64,000 nucleotides of DNA from Tethya wilhelma (Eukaryota > Porifera > Demospongiae > Tethyida > Tethyidae): NCBI GenBank assembly GCA_964030475.1, contig CAXIPT010000008.1:3036937-3100936 (forward strand). The letters run 5' to 3'. This document shows, piece by piece, positions 33,401-48,000 of this stretch (positions are counted from its first letter, which is position 1; each line of letters opens with the position of its first letter). Made by a program: the position numbers and the translations under genes. Below the pieces are notes generated by a model that had not been told where the DNA came from, ran no database searches, and saw only the letters and a program-made list of their open reading frames with translations.

Positions 33401-36400
33401 ACCCCCAGGCAAGGTAAATGCCTTGCGAAAGTAGCATGCAAGTATTGTACACATGAGTAGTTTTTATGTGTATTTTACTGTGGTATGCTAGCTTAAAATG
33501 GACTCACGTGCCTCGAGTTTTGACAGTTACACATACCACTCGCAAGTATGGTCTACTCAAAAGAACAGTAAAGTTTAGACTTAGTTTACTCTAAAAAAAA
33601 CTCTGCTCTTCAACGTGCCTTCGTGGTCTTGTGCACAAGAAATAATTCTTGCAGTTACACTGCCTAAGCTAAAAGTTTTTTCATGAAAACTCTAATCTTT
33701 ACAAACAATCCCAAACTTATTAAAGAAACACATCTTATCTATTTCAAGCATGCCCAAGACTGCTAAACCAAAGCAGAATAGCCACACCATGCACAACAAC
33801 ATCTGGGCACACATCTACTACAAGCACCAACCAAAAGGCAAAGGCCAGGCAAAGGGGTCAAGGCCGAGGGCAATAAAGATTGATATGGCATCGTCGATGG
33901 TGGTATCAATGATTTAAAAGTGATTGATGGCCTGCCTAAGAGGTGCTGATAAGTGATTAGTAAAATGCCAGCTACCAGACTCCTCCACCACCACGATGCC
34001 TGAGCTGGAACAGCACAGAATTGAAAGGGGCAGATGTTACTTTAGCGATGGTTTTAGGCCATGTTTTTGGGCTCATTAGAAAGAGAAAGAGCTAAATAGT
34101 AGCTTAAGAAGCCTTTTAGTGCTAAGCGCTCAGTTTTTGCAGTTATTTGCGTGAATATTTGTATTGCGCTAATGGGTCATCCGTGCCATTCCTGTGTACC
34201 CAGTACTATCGTACTGGGAATTCATAAAAGTGAGCAAGCAAGACAGGAATGGTGGTCAGATTGAGTAAAAGTTCATTCAAGCTAACTACATACTGTTGCT
34301 GAGAATAGTGAGGTTCCATAGTGTTGGACTGTAAATATGATTACACTAGCCAGAAACTTTTCATAAAGCAAACGTTTCGGCACAAATACAAGTGTCTTCT
34401 TCAGTGCAAATGTTTACAATCCAACACTATGCTGTTACTTGGTAAATCTTTTGCTACTAAAAGACTAGTACAAGAGCATTTAATTACAGTACAACCCCCA
34501 GGCAAGGTAAATGCCTTGCGAAAGTAGCATGCAAGTATTATACACATGAGTAGTTTTTATGTGTATTTTACTGTGGTATGCTAGCTTAAAATGGACTCAT
34601 GTGCCTCGAGTTTTGACAGTTACACATACCACTCGCAAGTATGGTCTACTCAAAAGAGCACACAAAACAGTAAAGTTAAACTTAGTTTACTCTAAAAAAA
34701 CTCTGCTCTTCAACGTGCCTTCGTGGTCTTGTGCACAAGAAATAATTCTTGCAGTTACATTGCCTAAGCTAAAAGTTTTTTCATGAAAACTCTAATCTTT
34801 ACAAACAATCCCAAACTTAAAGGAACACATCTTATCCTTTTCATAACCTTGACAAGAAATGAAACTAGCAAGCTATCCTGAAAAATCCATTGTTTTCAAA
34901 TCAAGAAGCTATAGCCCAAATCATCATCTTTAAAATTCAGAGTCTCGTCTGTGAGCAACTCACTAGGTCTCAAGCATGCCCAAGACTGCTAAACCAAAGC
35001 AGAATAGCCACACCCCATGCACAACGACATCTGGGCACACATCTACTACAAGCACCAACCAAAAGGCAAAGGCCAGGCAAAGGAGTCAAGGCCGAGGGCA
35101 ATAAAGATTGATATGGCATCGTCGATGGTGGTATCAATGATTTAAAAGTGGTTGATGGCCTGCCTAAGAGGTGCTGACAAGTGATTAGTAAAATGCCAGC
35201 TACCAGACTCCTCCACCACCACGATGCCTGAGCTGGAACAGCACAGAATTGAAAGGGGCAGATCCAGGAAAGGTCTACCAAGATGTTTGGTTCCTATCTT
35301 CCGTAGGAGACCGATATTCACAACATTGGGGTGCAGAGAGATCCTGCAACACAAGGTGTGTTTGGGGTCCAGTGTAGCTAACTAATACCGTATAGCGGGA
35401 AATTTTCGTGGGGGAAAATTTTTGCGTTTTCGTCTTGAATAGAAATTTGCGGGGAAAATTTTCGTGGATTGCGTCTCAACTATACGTGACGACCACATAC
35501 CTTACAAATTTCGCGGGGCAAAATATTCGCGGAAAGCTGCCAAACCGCGAAATTCGCAAAAATTTTCCCCCACGAAAATTTCCTGCTATACGGTATCACA
35601 TCTGTGGGTTAAGCTGTAATCAGGTGTCAACGAACCTGTGGTCAGAGTGGCAAACTAGTTTGCACTCGAATCTGAGTGGTCGTAGGGGGGTGACAATCTC
35701 AGCTAGGGATAGAGGGTTGCAAAGAGGACATAGCCTCCTGGCATGTGGACATTCACAAAGTTGGCAGATATGGCTGCGAGGATAGTCTGCTCCATTGATA
35801 CATGTGAGATTCTTGTAATTTCTGCAGATTTCTTGAGTCTGTGATGGTAAAGATGGAGCTTGTGAATTTGGAGGTTTGGTCTCTTGCAGCAGCACCTGTT
35901 GAGTGGGCATGGTGCGGGGTTGGCCCAAAGGACATTTTCTGGAGAAATGATAGAGGCTAGTCTCGCTGGCCAGACCCCACTCTTCTAGCAAAAGTGGAGG
36001 GAGAGGGTCTGGGGACTCTGGCACAGTTTTCGTTGCAAGTATTGGAATTTCAATATGACCAATCAGATCCTAGTAGTCACGTGTATGTTGAATAATGAAA
36101 TTGTCTTCTCGTGCAGGATTGCAACAAGCGAGACAACACAGTGTTAGTTGCTCTTGTGAACTCAAGAAAGGAGTCGCACAGAGGAGAAGGCTGTATAGCC
36201 CATTGACATGTCCTGTCCTTCGAAATTTTCATCTATTTTGACCTCGATATTGCGATATCTGTGCTGCACGTGAGAATTCCATTCTGGCCACAAATTCAAT
36301 TTTGTCATGAGATTTTTCGAAAAATTACATTCCTATGTGCAACGAAAACTGTGCCAGAGTCCTCCCTCCAATTTTGCGAGAGCTATAGCCTCATTCCCAG

Positions 36401-39400
36401 GCTCTTACTTTTGACCTTACACTCACGCTAAGGAAGGAGAGAGCCTGGTCGGAAATATCTCGTGAATTTTGTCCTTGATGATGCGAATATAGATGTGACC
36501 TTTGATCTCTACCGCAATGTTGCTGTATTACGAGCACCTAGCATAAACAACTCGAAAGTTAGTAATTTTACTTTGCTTACCTTGCTTATTTTAATGGTTT
36601 AGGCAGCTTAAATCAATTTATGAACAATTGCAGCCTTAGTTCAGACTGCATGCAGCTTGCAGAGGTCAAAGGACGTGTCTACCCTAGTGTCTATCCCCAC
36701 GTCATTCACGTGATATTTCCGACCAGGGTCTCTCCTTCCTTACTGTGAGTGTAAGCTCAAAGGTGAGAGCCTTGGAATGAGGCTAGGCTACCACATGTGT
36801 TACAAGGGCTTCTCTGTTGCCTTGCTGATATGAGTGGGGTTGGAGTGGCTTGAACGGTGCTTTGGAAAAGGTTACAACTTATGCTAGCTACTTGCAGGGT
36901 GGATGTAGGTGGAGAAAAAAGTTTTGAAGTCTACAGCTCTAAGCACACCATGCTCCATTTTCTGGATGGGTACTGGGCCATCCACATTTCAAATGCTGTA
37001 ATAGTCAAGCGATGATTGAGAGGTGAAAGATTTGGCCATGATACACACATGGTGTTGATAGGTAGCGAGCTCCAGCGCATGGGCAGGGTGTGTATCGACA
37101 AAAAATTGCAAGGTAAACATTCCATGGTACACACTTCCAGCCAGGTTTCTAGGGAGTTGACTGTACACTTAGCCTGCTTTCATGGAGCAGGGCTTGGGTT
37201 TGGCCAGAAGCAGATCTCATCCAGTGGAACAAACTCACCAGCTACAATCTTTTCCTAAGCCTATTGGAGAGTGGAGGAGATTCGGGAGAATGAGGAGTAG
37301 TGGCAGCTGTGCTGGATGTTGAAGCTGGTGGTAGCAGGTTGCTTGTAGTAGTGGTTTGTGCTGGGGTGGTAGCTAGTGGTTGCAGTGGCGATGGGTTGCC
37401 CTCTTTACTGTAGGGGAGCCTGGCCGCCCACGTAGCCTTGGTGCCCATCAATACCAAGTGATTATGCTGCAGATGTACAGGTTAATGACATTGGAAGAGA
37501 GAGCTTTTAATTCTACTAGAGAGATGTGAGAGGAGTCAGTGGTAGTTGGAGGGGTCACAACGATGATGGCTCTTATGCACAGGGTGTTTTTTGTGGTGGT
37601 ACAATTTTACACTCAAGATCGTGCACATCCCTGGCCTTAACAATGACATTATTGACTTCCTATCCCGCCTACAGGTTGACCAATTTCGCAACCTAGGTCT
37701 ATCAGCAGATACAATACCTGTACAAGTGCCCCACACCTCTTCCAAGTCACCTTGTAGACCAGTCCGGTTCTACCAGACTTGTGCCATTGCTCCCTCAATA
37801 CATCACTGCTACCAGTCAGCAGTAAAACGCATTTCCACTTTCCATTTAACCCACTTTCTGCACTCTCTTTTGTCATCAGAGTTAGTTCTACGATTGTTTT
37901 GCATAGAATTCGCAACAGCGGGACTTCACCATAACATACACTTCAGCAATCTAGCAAATTGAGCAAGGCTACGCTGACCCCACAGCCAATGCCCCACTCA
38001 TTCATTGCCAACTACAAAGAATTCAGAATGTCCAAGGTGTCAACCAACCAACACACCAACCAATTTCAATCAGCATTCTCAAAACCATCAAGAACCAGTT
38101 AGCATGAAGCTCTCAGCCCAACATCTACTCCTCAATTGACCTGGCCATTCATCTCTGCCAAACCGACATCCATCTACACCATGATCATTTATGAGTATGC
38201 ATCAAAGCATCAGAGACTTCCAGATCTGTGAAGGTGTGCTGATACGAACAGGAGTCACAAACACATCTCGGACCACCTGCCTAGTACTTGTATCAGCCAG
38301 TCTGGTAGGCCTGCGGCAGCTGCATTTGTGGCCACATCAGATGAAAACTATGTGATTGGAAATTGGTGGGGTCCACACCAGAAGCTGAGAGCAGCAAGTG
38401 TAAGTGAGCTTGGAATGAGGCCCTGGTTATATAGAGGTTTTGCGGTAGATATCATTACTGCAACTGGGCAGACAACCAGGCCTACAAAATAAATGTATGG
38501 GCACCATGTGGCCTCCTCCTTCATGATGCAACTAGAATGGCTACTCTGGACCATAACTCCAGATATGGTTAGTAGGCATTGTGGACTTACAGCACACACT
38601 AGCACGAAAGAATGGGATACTAGTGCACCATGGCAAACATAAATACCAAGTGCACCATGGCACACACCACAGGTTCTCCAGTACCTGCCTATAATTGCCC
38701 AAAGGCAAAGGAGGTACGACAGCCATGTGTCAAGTTGAACTGGTATTTTTAGTTCACATGATCTATTCAATAGTTTTGCCTATATGGTCACATGCATGGT
38801 AATCAATAAATCATCTAAGTGCCAACTCAGCACAATACAATTTGCATGCAACACTAGGAGCTTAAAACGATCACATGCGATAAAAAATGATAGCTCAGCA
38901 TGACACATGGCTGTCATACCTCCTCTGGCCCAAACGCACAAAATATATTGCTCTCTGTGTATCACATGTCATAAAGTTAAGGAAAAATATTATGTTAACA
39001 CACATTTATTAATAGCAAAAACTTACTATTGACTGAGTCTGTATGATCATGGTTGCTTGCCACTGAACAATTACCAAGCTGCATACATGTCAAAAAACTC
39101 TCTGCTTCTTTTGCCCTACATTCATAAGCAAAATCTGGTCTAATTGAAGTTTTAATCAACAGTTATTAGCACTACATTTGGTAATGAAGGGACCAAATGG
39201 TGAGCAACAACTGCTACATTATTTTGTTGTTGACATGGAATTGAGTTAGAGATGGTTGCTAACTTTCAGTACTTTCTAGACATATGATCTATGCACAATC
39301 ACAAATGAGCAGGGCCAGGGCCTAGAACCAGAGGATAGTTGACCTTTTGGCTGTAATTCACTAATGATGGTACCTTTGGTTGCATGTATAAGGTAAAGAA

Positions 39401-42400
39401 CATTAATGAACTGTTATACCGTATAGTGGAAAAGTTTTGGGGTGTCTAACTTTCATGGATGTCTCTCATCAAACATTCTTGAGTTTAAACTATTGTGGAT
39501 GAGTTTTGCAATACTAATACAGTATATATATATGTTGCGGTGAATTTCACAAAAACTTTTGCTGATAGATTGTTATGCACAAAAACCATGAAACTTTTCT
39601 ACTGTACGGTAATTAAATGTGACATAATATGACATCACGACTGGACGCTCTGCATCCTTCAAAAAATGTATTGAAGTCAATGGAGAAATACTGAGCATAT
39701 GGTTTGAAATCACGCCTACCACTAACTATACTGTATACTCTAGATTAGTGAACATGAGCACAAACTATACTCTTCAAAGCACATTTTGGTTTTCATCAAA
39801 CAAAAAAAGAAACTACCGAGAAGTTACAGCTGTTTAGAAATTCAATTGCTATAAATAGGAACATCTACTTGATATTACTCATTTTCCAGACAGAATACTG
39901 GTCTGTGACAAACTTCAGAAATGAGTACAGAAACTGCTGTGAGACCGTAAGGGCTCTAAAGAGCTGTAAAGGCTTCCATATCTTATAGTATCTATAGGTC
40001 CTGTTAATATGGGTATTTGTGGTTCTATTCAAAAGGTAAGCTCACTTTAGTTACTATGGACTAGTAAGAGTCAGTTTCTGGCAATCAAGCTCCAAGACCA
40101 AAATGTGCGTTGAACAGTCTGGTTACTGCTAATTGGCTAATCTAGAATAGGGTATAGTTAGCGGTAGGTTCAAATATCAATCCATGTGCTCAGTATTTCT
40201 CCATTGACTTCAATACATTTTTAGTCATGACATCTATTTCATTTACATTATGTCCCTGAGAGCTCGAATCGTATGGAGAAGATCTAGCTGATTTACTTCC
40301 CAAGTTTCCACAGATTTTATCATCTAGGTAGTCTCTAGGTCAGAGTCTAAACTTTTGTGCAATAGCTCACCAATGTAGGTGCCTTCATTATGTCAATTGG
40401 TTTGACTATCAAATCTATATATTAAATCGTGGGCAACAACGGCACCTTATATAACATTTGAGTGCACAAGCCTCAGTGCACACAACTAGCAAGCATAGCT
40501 AATATGCAACTTGAAACATATGTACATTTGCTGCCACATAACGGGAAATCAACAAAAATGGATGAATAGCTCATATAATTTCCTAAGAAAGCAGAACTAG
40601 CTCTTAGCCAGCCCACACTAATACATACTCCATAGAGAGTGGAGAAAGCCATACTACACTATGATCTGACCATGTAGACCAGAGATCAAAGTCAAAATTA
40701 CCATATTAATTTGTCAAGAGAAATGTTCTAGGTAATAAGTCACAAACAGACAATTTTACCTGATTGTTTGTACTTCACAACTACTGAACTTTTCACCCAG
40801 ACTTCTCAAAATCTAACAGTGGATATTTATGGAGTTTATAGAAAGATAAATACTTACCTATACAACTTACTTTAAAAAACGAAATGATATTTGATGAAGA
40901 TGGGGTTTCAAGCTTTAAAATAATGAGCCTATCACTAATACAGTGTAAAATTGGCTCATTTTCATCAGTTACAGAAGAAACTATCCTTGAAAACACTTCA
41001 TTCTTAAGCTTCATTGCTACAACAGGAACTTCAGAATCGTTGATCTGATAAGTAGAAACAACGAAAGAGTCTGTAATTTTTATGTAACATAGTTGTAGTT
41101 ATATAACATACAAACCAACAAAATAACAAACCTTCCACTGTTCAACACTACCAAGTGGAATAGGAGGAACTTCAGGTACTGAGTTAGCTGAAGGAATTAA
41201 CTGCATGTACCTACTGTTTAACTGCACAAAATGAAGAAATGGTAATAATACATATTATATTATTACATGACTGGGAGGGCAATATGGCTAAATATTGGTT
41301 CGAGACTGGAGTATTGGTCCCGACCGAAGGGAGGGCCAATGCAAGTCAAGAACCAATATTTTAGCCATATTGCCCGACCAAAGGAATGTAATTATTATAT
41401 ACTTATCAACAAGGGCATGCATCTTTGCTAACTAGCTAGGCTATAGCATGTTGTGACTAGTACAGTTAGCCACGGAAAAAATGAGCTTGAAGCAGGCCTG
41501 CAGGAGTAGTGGCCATAGCAAGAGCACAAAATTTATAGCTTTCTCCTGGTTTCTGGCACTATCAACTCCCATCTGTCTACAGCAATGGGCAGTGCTTTGT
41601 TTACCGGATGTAGCATGGGTGGGGTTTTGCTGTTTGTTTATAGTCGCTGACTCGCTCGTACTGAAGGCTTTCTCTGTGTCAACGAACTAACTTGACTAGC
41701 GTACCTTTTACCTCTCCAGGCATTCACAAAAAAACTGGCAGTGGTTTCTATGCAGCCTTCTTTTATACCATAGCAATGATTATGTGTAATTGGTTAAGAT
41801 TCGCACGTAAAATTGATTTTTGTGCAGCATGATTGGCTGAGCATAGCACAAACAAATTTCTGCAAACGGCAATAACAGCAGGGCAATACAGGAAGTTATT
41901 GCCCGCTACCTCTGTACTTAACTTAGTATAGTAACTATATAAGTATATAATAATATTCATTAAATCACTGAAAGTAAGCCACTACAGAACAAAACTAAGG
42001 CCACTCCAAAAAAAAAAAATTAGTTTCTGGTTGAGTAACTTTTAGAGCAGCATGCGGAGATGCGGCTTATTATTGTTGTTCTATTAAGACACAGGTTAAG
42101 TGTTTTTAGAAGCTCAGAAAAGTGCTTACTTCAAGTGAGCATACAGGAAGTACATTGTACGAATAATAATTCTTCATAGAAGTTCTGAAATTGCATCCGG
42201 GCCTAATAAAGAAACATTACAAAATATGCTGGCCAGATCGTAAAGGAAGCAAGGGAGATAGAAATTGTCAAGTGATTGAATAAGGAGTTCCCTAGCCTTG
42301 TCCCCAGGCTCCCCTTTGACCTTTCACTCAAGCCTGGTATCTGAGATCAAGTGGGGATAAACGGTGAAAATTGGACCAACTTGAAATGTTCAGGAAGAGC

Positions 42401-45021
42401 AGCTCAGCTCATCTTTTTAGCTGATAAGCTGAAAGTCTACAGCATTAGTAAGTTATGTTCTATAACTGCAGACTACTGATAGATAATGCCTACTAGAAAC
42501 CACAATTCTTTCAAAATTTTGTAGCTGCTTGTAGCACTCAGCAATTGTGAACATTCCTGTGGGCACAGAACCAAGAGTTTGACATCATTTATCCAGCCAC
42601 CACATCCACACATTTGCTCTTTAGCAATAGTTAATGAGTCGATGTCAAGCATGTGATCTTGGATAGCAGGCTACCATTTTCCTCTCCGTGAATGAAAGGT
42701 CAAAGGGGAGCCTGGAGACGAGGCTACTAGTTTCCTACCCAACTGACATAGGAATGAAGATAATACTCCCACAACTATTCCTGACTTTTGTTAGCTTAAT
42801 TATAAAAATTGAAAATCTTTTGTCATCACACCAACAAGAGGTCCAAATAGGGGAGTGGGGGTACACAACACACAAAAACATTATAACATTAGCTTTGTAG
42901 GGACCTGGAGATGGGTCTATAAAAATATAACATCTCAATCTGAATCACAATCCAATAGCTTAACTTCAGCTTTAGCACTTGAATAATAGTAATAGCAATG
43001 CGAGGATAACTTTGATATATAGTGTGTATTCTCCACAACAGCTTCAACAACTTCACCAGACAGTCTAACTTTAAGAATCATGGCAGGCTTCAAGCGATCC
43101 GACCTCTGTTTCTTCATTAATTCCGTAATCTCTACTGCAATCTCCATATTGTCACTACGTACAAAATCAACATGATGTTGAGTGTGCATATCTTTGCTGC
43201 AAGCTGTTTGGGATACTTAGGACCAGTGGTTTCGTGCCAGTACAATGGGTTCTAGGGCTAGGTTACACACACGCTTAACAGTAGCCATAGGCAGTGTCTC
43301 AATAGGCGACTCTAATTTAGTACCAGGATCACAGGTACTGGTGTACTGTTGTGTAGTTTAAGAACGTTAGGTGACTGGATATAATCATGTGACTCAGTGA
43401 CTGAAAGAGCACTACTATCATTACATAACTGTTACTACTTTTAGATGCGAGTTCCTGAGTTAGTGTAGTGTCAGTCTGTAAAGCAACCATCGCAGCAGAG
43501 CCACTGGAGTCATGGTACTGGATACCTGGTGTTTCAGGGCAGTCAAATTTACAAACAACAGATGCTGAATCGCCCTCTGGATTCCGAGAGGGACTTGAGG
43601 GGCATGTGGCTTTTAGTTTCTTCACTAGAAATGCTTCCAAACTCCTTTTATTGCTAGCCTTCCTGCTGCAGATTTTCAGAAGTGTTTATCTGTGAACTAA
43701 GCATAGCCTGGTTGTAGGTTCTACCTGCCATGGTGACATGCTACTCTGCTGAAGGATGTTATAACACATATAGAGACAACATTGATCTATTAAACGTTTC
43801 ACAAAGATCCTGTTTTACATTGTCAATGGGTCAAACAAGTACCAGAAAGGCAGAACTGATTAGAGTGGGCATTAGATGGAGTAGGTACTGAAACTTTACC
43901 CCAGTGGAGTTTCAAACTGTAACCATTCCTGTTCTTGGCTAGTATCCAGACGGGATTACAGAATTGTTTACTGTCAATTGATGCAAGTACAAGAAGAACT
44001 TCTTTAAGAATTTCCAAAGGCAGCTTGGCAGCAGCTTGACTCATTACTTATATCCTTGTAAGGCGTGGCACTACTAGTCGTATATTGTACTAAACTGTAG
44101 TTTAAGTGGTGTAAAGCTAAACATTTTGTTCTTTTATACATATTCCAGAGTCTACACTGGACAATAACCCTGAGAATTAAACTACATGAGATTGCAATGT
44201 TCTTAATTCCTTAATGGGTGGGGGACGTACAAAAAAAAATGAGCAAATTGGTCAAGTCTAACAGCGTGTTGTATAGTGACTGCTTTGAGCCTGACTTAGA
44301 GTTGGCTTCTCAGATGGAAATGCAGAAGCGAAGAAGAGTAAAATCTGATGTATTTCAGAGGCTCTCAGTATTTAGTAGTGGTACCACTGTGCCACTACAT
44401 GCAGGCCCAAGTTCTAAGGCTCTGCCTACTTAAAAAGTAGCTCCACCCATAATGATTCAAAACCAAAGAGAACTGCTTATGAGACTAGACAGAAAGAGAG
44501 ATCTACGATAAGTCTATCAGATCTACATGTATGTGGGACTCAATATTGTTCACGTTCAAGCTACAATCTACTTGCATATAATGAAGGTACAAAGGTGCAC
44601 AACACTTGGTACGTACACAGGACCTCTAGTCTGCAGCTATATGCTAAGGGACTCGCTCAGGCTTGCCCCTCATGCTTGCCCCAAAATTTAACAGTATGCA
44701 TGGGTGTGGCCTCGAAGCTTAGTACAGCTGCTCAGGTAGGCTGAAAAGCCTCAGATCTCAGGAACTATAGGCTTTTGTTGCTTTGTAAAAGAACCTCAGG
44801 CCATTTCATATCAGTAGCTAAGCTTCTACTATCTATGCTACAAGGCTAGCTCAAGCTCGCCCCCCAAATTAAGGGTGTAGCCTCAAAGTTTAGTGCTCAA
44901 AGAGTCTGAAAAGGCTCACTCTCAAGAACTACAGGCTTTTATTGAATTCTTTGTGTAATTTTTTTCAATTGTTTTACCTTGGTATGCCACTTTTGAAGAC
45001 TGTAGCTTCTAGATATAGTTG

Positions 45022-45078
<57 letters not shown>

Positions 45079-48000
45079 TAAAACGACTACCGTAACCCCT
45101 GGTGTATCTACATTTACAGTAAAGATACATACTTGTTCAAACTACCATCTGGCAAGTGTTATGACACTAGACCCGGAAAAGTCTCTGCATGGAAGCATAG
45201 ATAATATACTCCGACCAGGGATTGGAAACGAGGCAATTAGCACTTAATTAACACGCGCAGTCCGCGAAACATGCAGAAGCCAGGGCTGCCTATTGTGGTT
45301 CTAGCTGCAGTGCAACTTTACTTCAAAAACTGCAATGGAGACCCTCCTGTCCCCTAAAATGAAGATGTGACTGTTGCAACAATGCCAGTTATAAGTGTTT
45401 CATGCATAATAAGTATCAGAATCTGTTCTGTATTCTTGAAATTCTGAATTTTGAACTTTCAAACATTTATAGTGATACCTTGAATAACATGAAAATAGAG
45501 AGACTTACAAGCAAACAGTAACTACAGTGGTGTACAGTAATGGTTGCAGAAACTATCTTCAAAGTCAACTTTCATCCAGCACAAAGGACAAGGCTACCCC
45601 ACAAACATAGGGCTCATTTTTAGCACCTTGGTTTGTTTTTTTTTTCTGAAATGCTACCACTGTAATGAAAATAAACTATATAGGGCTCCATAGCATGATA
45701 CCGTATAGCGGGAAATTTTCGTGGGGGAAAATTTTTGCGTTTTCGTCTTGAATAGAAATTCGCGGGGAAAATTTTCGTGGATTGCGTCTCAACGTGCAAC
45801 ATTACGTGACGACCACATACCTTACAAATTTCGTGGGGGAAAATTTTCGCGCAAAGCTGCCAAACCGCGAAATTCGCAAAAATTTTCCCCCACGAAAATT
45901 TCCCGCTATACGGTAGTCTGAAGCTATAACAGTTGAATTCATCATCATCAAACCATCCAACAGGCTAGAATCACCCCACAATTGGACAATTGCTTTGTGA
46001 CACACTTTATTTCAACAGCAGTGACAATTTACTGTAAAATTAAACAAAAGTAGCTTACTCTTGTGTCCAGAGTACAAGCTACTATACCTTTCTCATCTAC
46101 AGCACCCTACACTAAATCACTTTTGTCTCTGAAGTCAGTGCAGAGCCTTTCTTGACATTGATTCTAGGCGTGAAAAACAACAACGCGGACAGGGCGCATG
46201 CTTTTGTATTGCACTATAGGCGCGTGACTACCTGTTTCCAATCCCGGGTCGGAGTATATTATCTATGATGGAAGCAGGAGGTACTGAGCTAGCAGTTCTG
46301 TGACAAAATATTTTAACAGCTCAGTCAAAAACTTGGCTTGCATTTATAAGATTCAGTGTTAACAGCTCATATCCCAAAACAGCATGATTATTAGGGTGTG
46401 TCAAGATTATAGTGCGCTATTGCTGGGTATTAGTAAACCAAGAAACCAAGAAACCAGAAACAAAACGAAACTGGACACNGATAAAACGACTACCGTAACC
46501 CCTGGTGTATCTACATTTACAGTAAAGATACATACTTGTTCAAACTACCATCTGGCAAGTGTTATGACACTAGACCCGGAAAAGTCTCTGCATGGAAGCA
46601 TAGATAATATACTCCGACCAGGGATTGGAAACGAGGCAATTAGCACTTAATTAACACGCGCAGTCCGCGAAACATGCAGAAGCCAGGGCTGCCTATAGTG
46701 GTTCTAGCTGCAGTGCAACTTTACTTCAAAAACTGCAATGGAGACCCTCCTGTCCCCTAAAATGAAGATGTGACTGTTGCAACAATGCCAGTTATAAGTG
46801 TTTCATGCATAATAAGTATCAGAATCTGTTCTGTATTCTTGAAATTCTGAATTTTTAACTTTCAAACACCTATAGTGATACCTTGAATAACATGAAAATA
46901 GAGAGACTTATAAGCAAACAGTAACTACAGTGGTGTACAGTAATGGTTGCAGAAACTATCTTCAAAGTCAACTTTCATCCAGCACAAAGGACAAGGCTAC
47001 CCCACAAACATAGGGCTCATTTTTAGCACCTTGGTTTGGTTTTTTTTTCTGAAATGCTACCACTGTAATGAAAATAAACTATATAGGGCTCCATAGCATG
47101 ATACCGTATAGCGGGAAATTTTCGTGGGGGAAAATTTTTGCGTTTTCGTCTTGAATAGAAATTCGCGGGGAAAATTTTCGTGGATTGCGTCTCAACGTGC
47201 AACATTACATGACGACCACATACCTTACAAATTTCGTGGGGGAAAATTTTCGCGGAAAGCTGCCAAACCGCGAAATTCGCAAAAATTTTCCCCCACGAAA
47301 ATTTCCCGCTATACCGTAGTCTGAAGCTATAACAGTTGAATTCATCATCATCAAACCATCCAACAGGCTAGAATCACCCCACAAAGGACAATTGCTTTGT
47401 GACACACTTTATTTCAACAGCAGTGACAATTTACTGTAAAATTAAACAAAAGTAGCTTACTCTTGTGTCCAGAGTACAAGCTACTATACCTTTCTCATCT
47501 ACAGCACCCTACACTAAATCACTTTTGTCTCTGAAATCAGTACGTGCAGAGCCTTTCTTGACATTGATTCTAGGCGTGAAAAACAACAACGCGGACAGGG
47601 CGCATGCTTTTGTATTGCACTATAGGCGCGTGACTACCTGTTTCCAATCCCGGGTCGGAGTATATTATCTATGATGGAAGCAGGAGGTACTGAGCTAGCA
47701 GTTCTGTGACAAAATATTTTAACAGCTCAGTCAAAAACTTGGCTTGCATTTATAAGATTCAGTGTTAACAGCTCATATCCCAAAACAGCATGATTATTAG
47801 GGTGTGTCAAGATTATAGTGCGCTATTGCTGGGTATTAGTAAACCAAGAAACCAAGAAACCAGAAACAAAACGAAACTGGACACGCCAATCTGAGCATGC
47901 GCAATACATGAGCCACAATACTTCGGCCCTAAATGAATAACTCAGAATGAAATTGAGCTAATAACATTAACTCACATGATAAGTGATCCAATAACAAATT

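Larger units (their letters stand above)
35640..37460 (-). pseudogene. DIRS-type gag relic, interrupted by two inverted-repeat elements
   Basis: 36900-37460 (minus) encodes a Pro/Ser/Thr-rich leader, NRLRKRL and FVPLDEICFW, then LETWLEV and, after a frameshift, VYHGMFTLQFFVDTHPAHAL, ELATYQHHVCIMAKSF. This follows the (S)WLEAWxxYxxxLVxxxPxxAxELxxYQxxI pattern of DIRS gag. 35640-35850 carries the zinc-knuckle-like ICRNYKNLTCINGADYPRSH, ICQLCECPHARRLCPLCN. Between them lie an inverted-repeat element (about 35965-36400) and a family-C element (36386-36785). Several stops and frame changes mean it is dead. Confidence 0.5.
45077..47884. repeat. 1.4 kb direct duplication across an N
   Basis: 45077-46478 and 46480-47884 are almost identical from GATAAAACGACTACCG to AACGAAACTGGACAC, separated only by an N at 46479. 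Differences are a few substitutions and short indels (e.g. CAGTACGTGCAG versus CAGTGCAG). Each copy holds one family-D MITE and short frames with no recognised domain. The left edge is the CA repeat. Confidence 0.9.

Noticed and set aside
44939..45247. Cys-Val or His-Thr repeat proteins
   Set aside because: Translations of the CA microsatellite, not genes.
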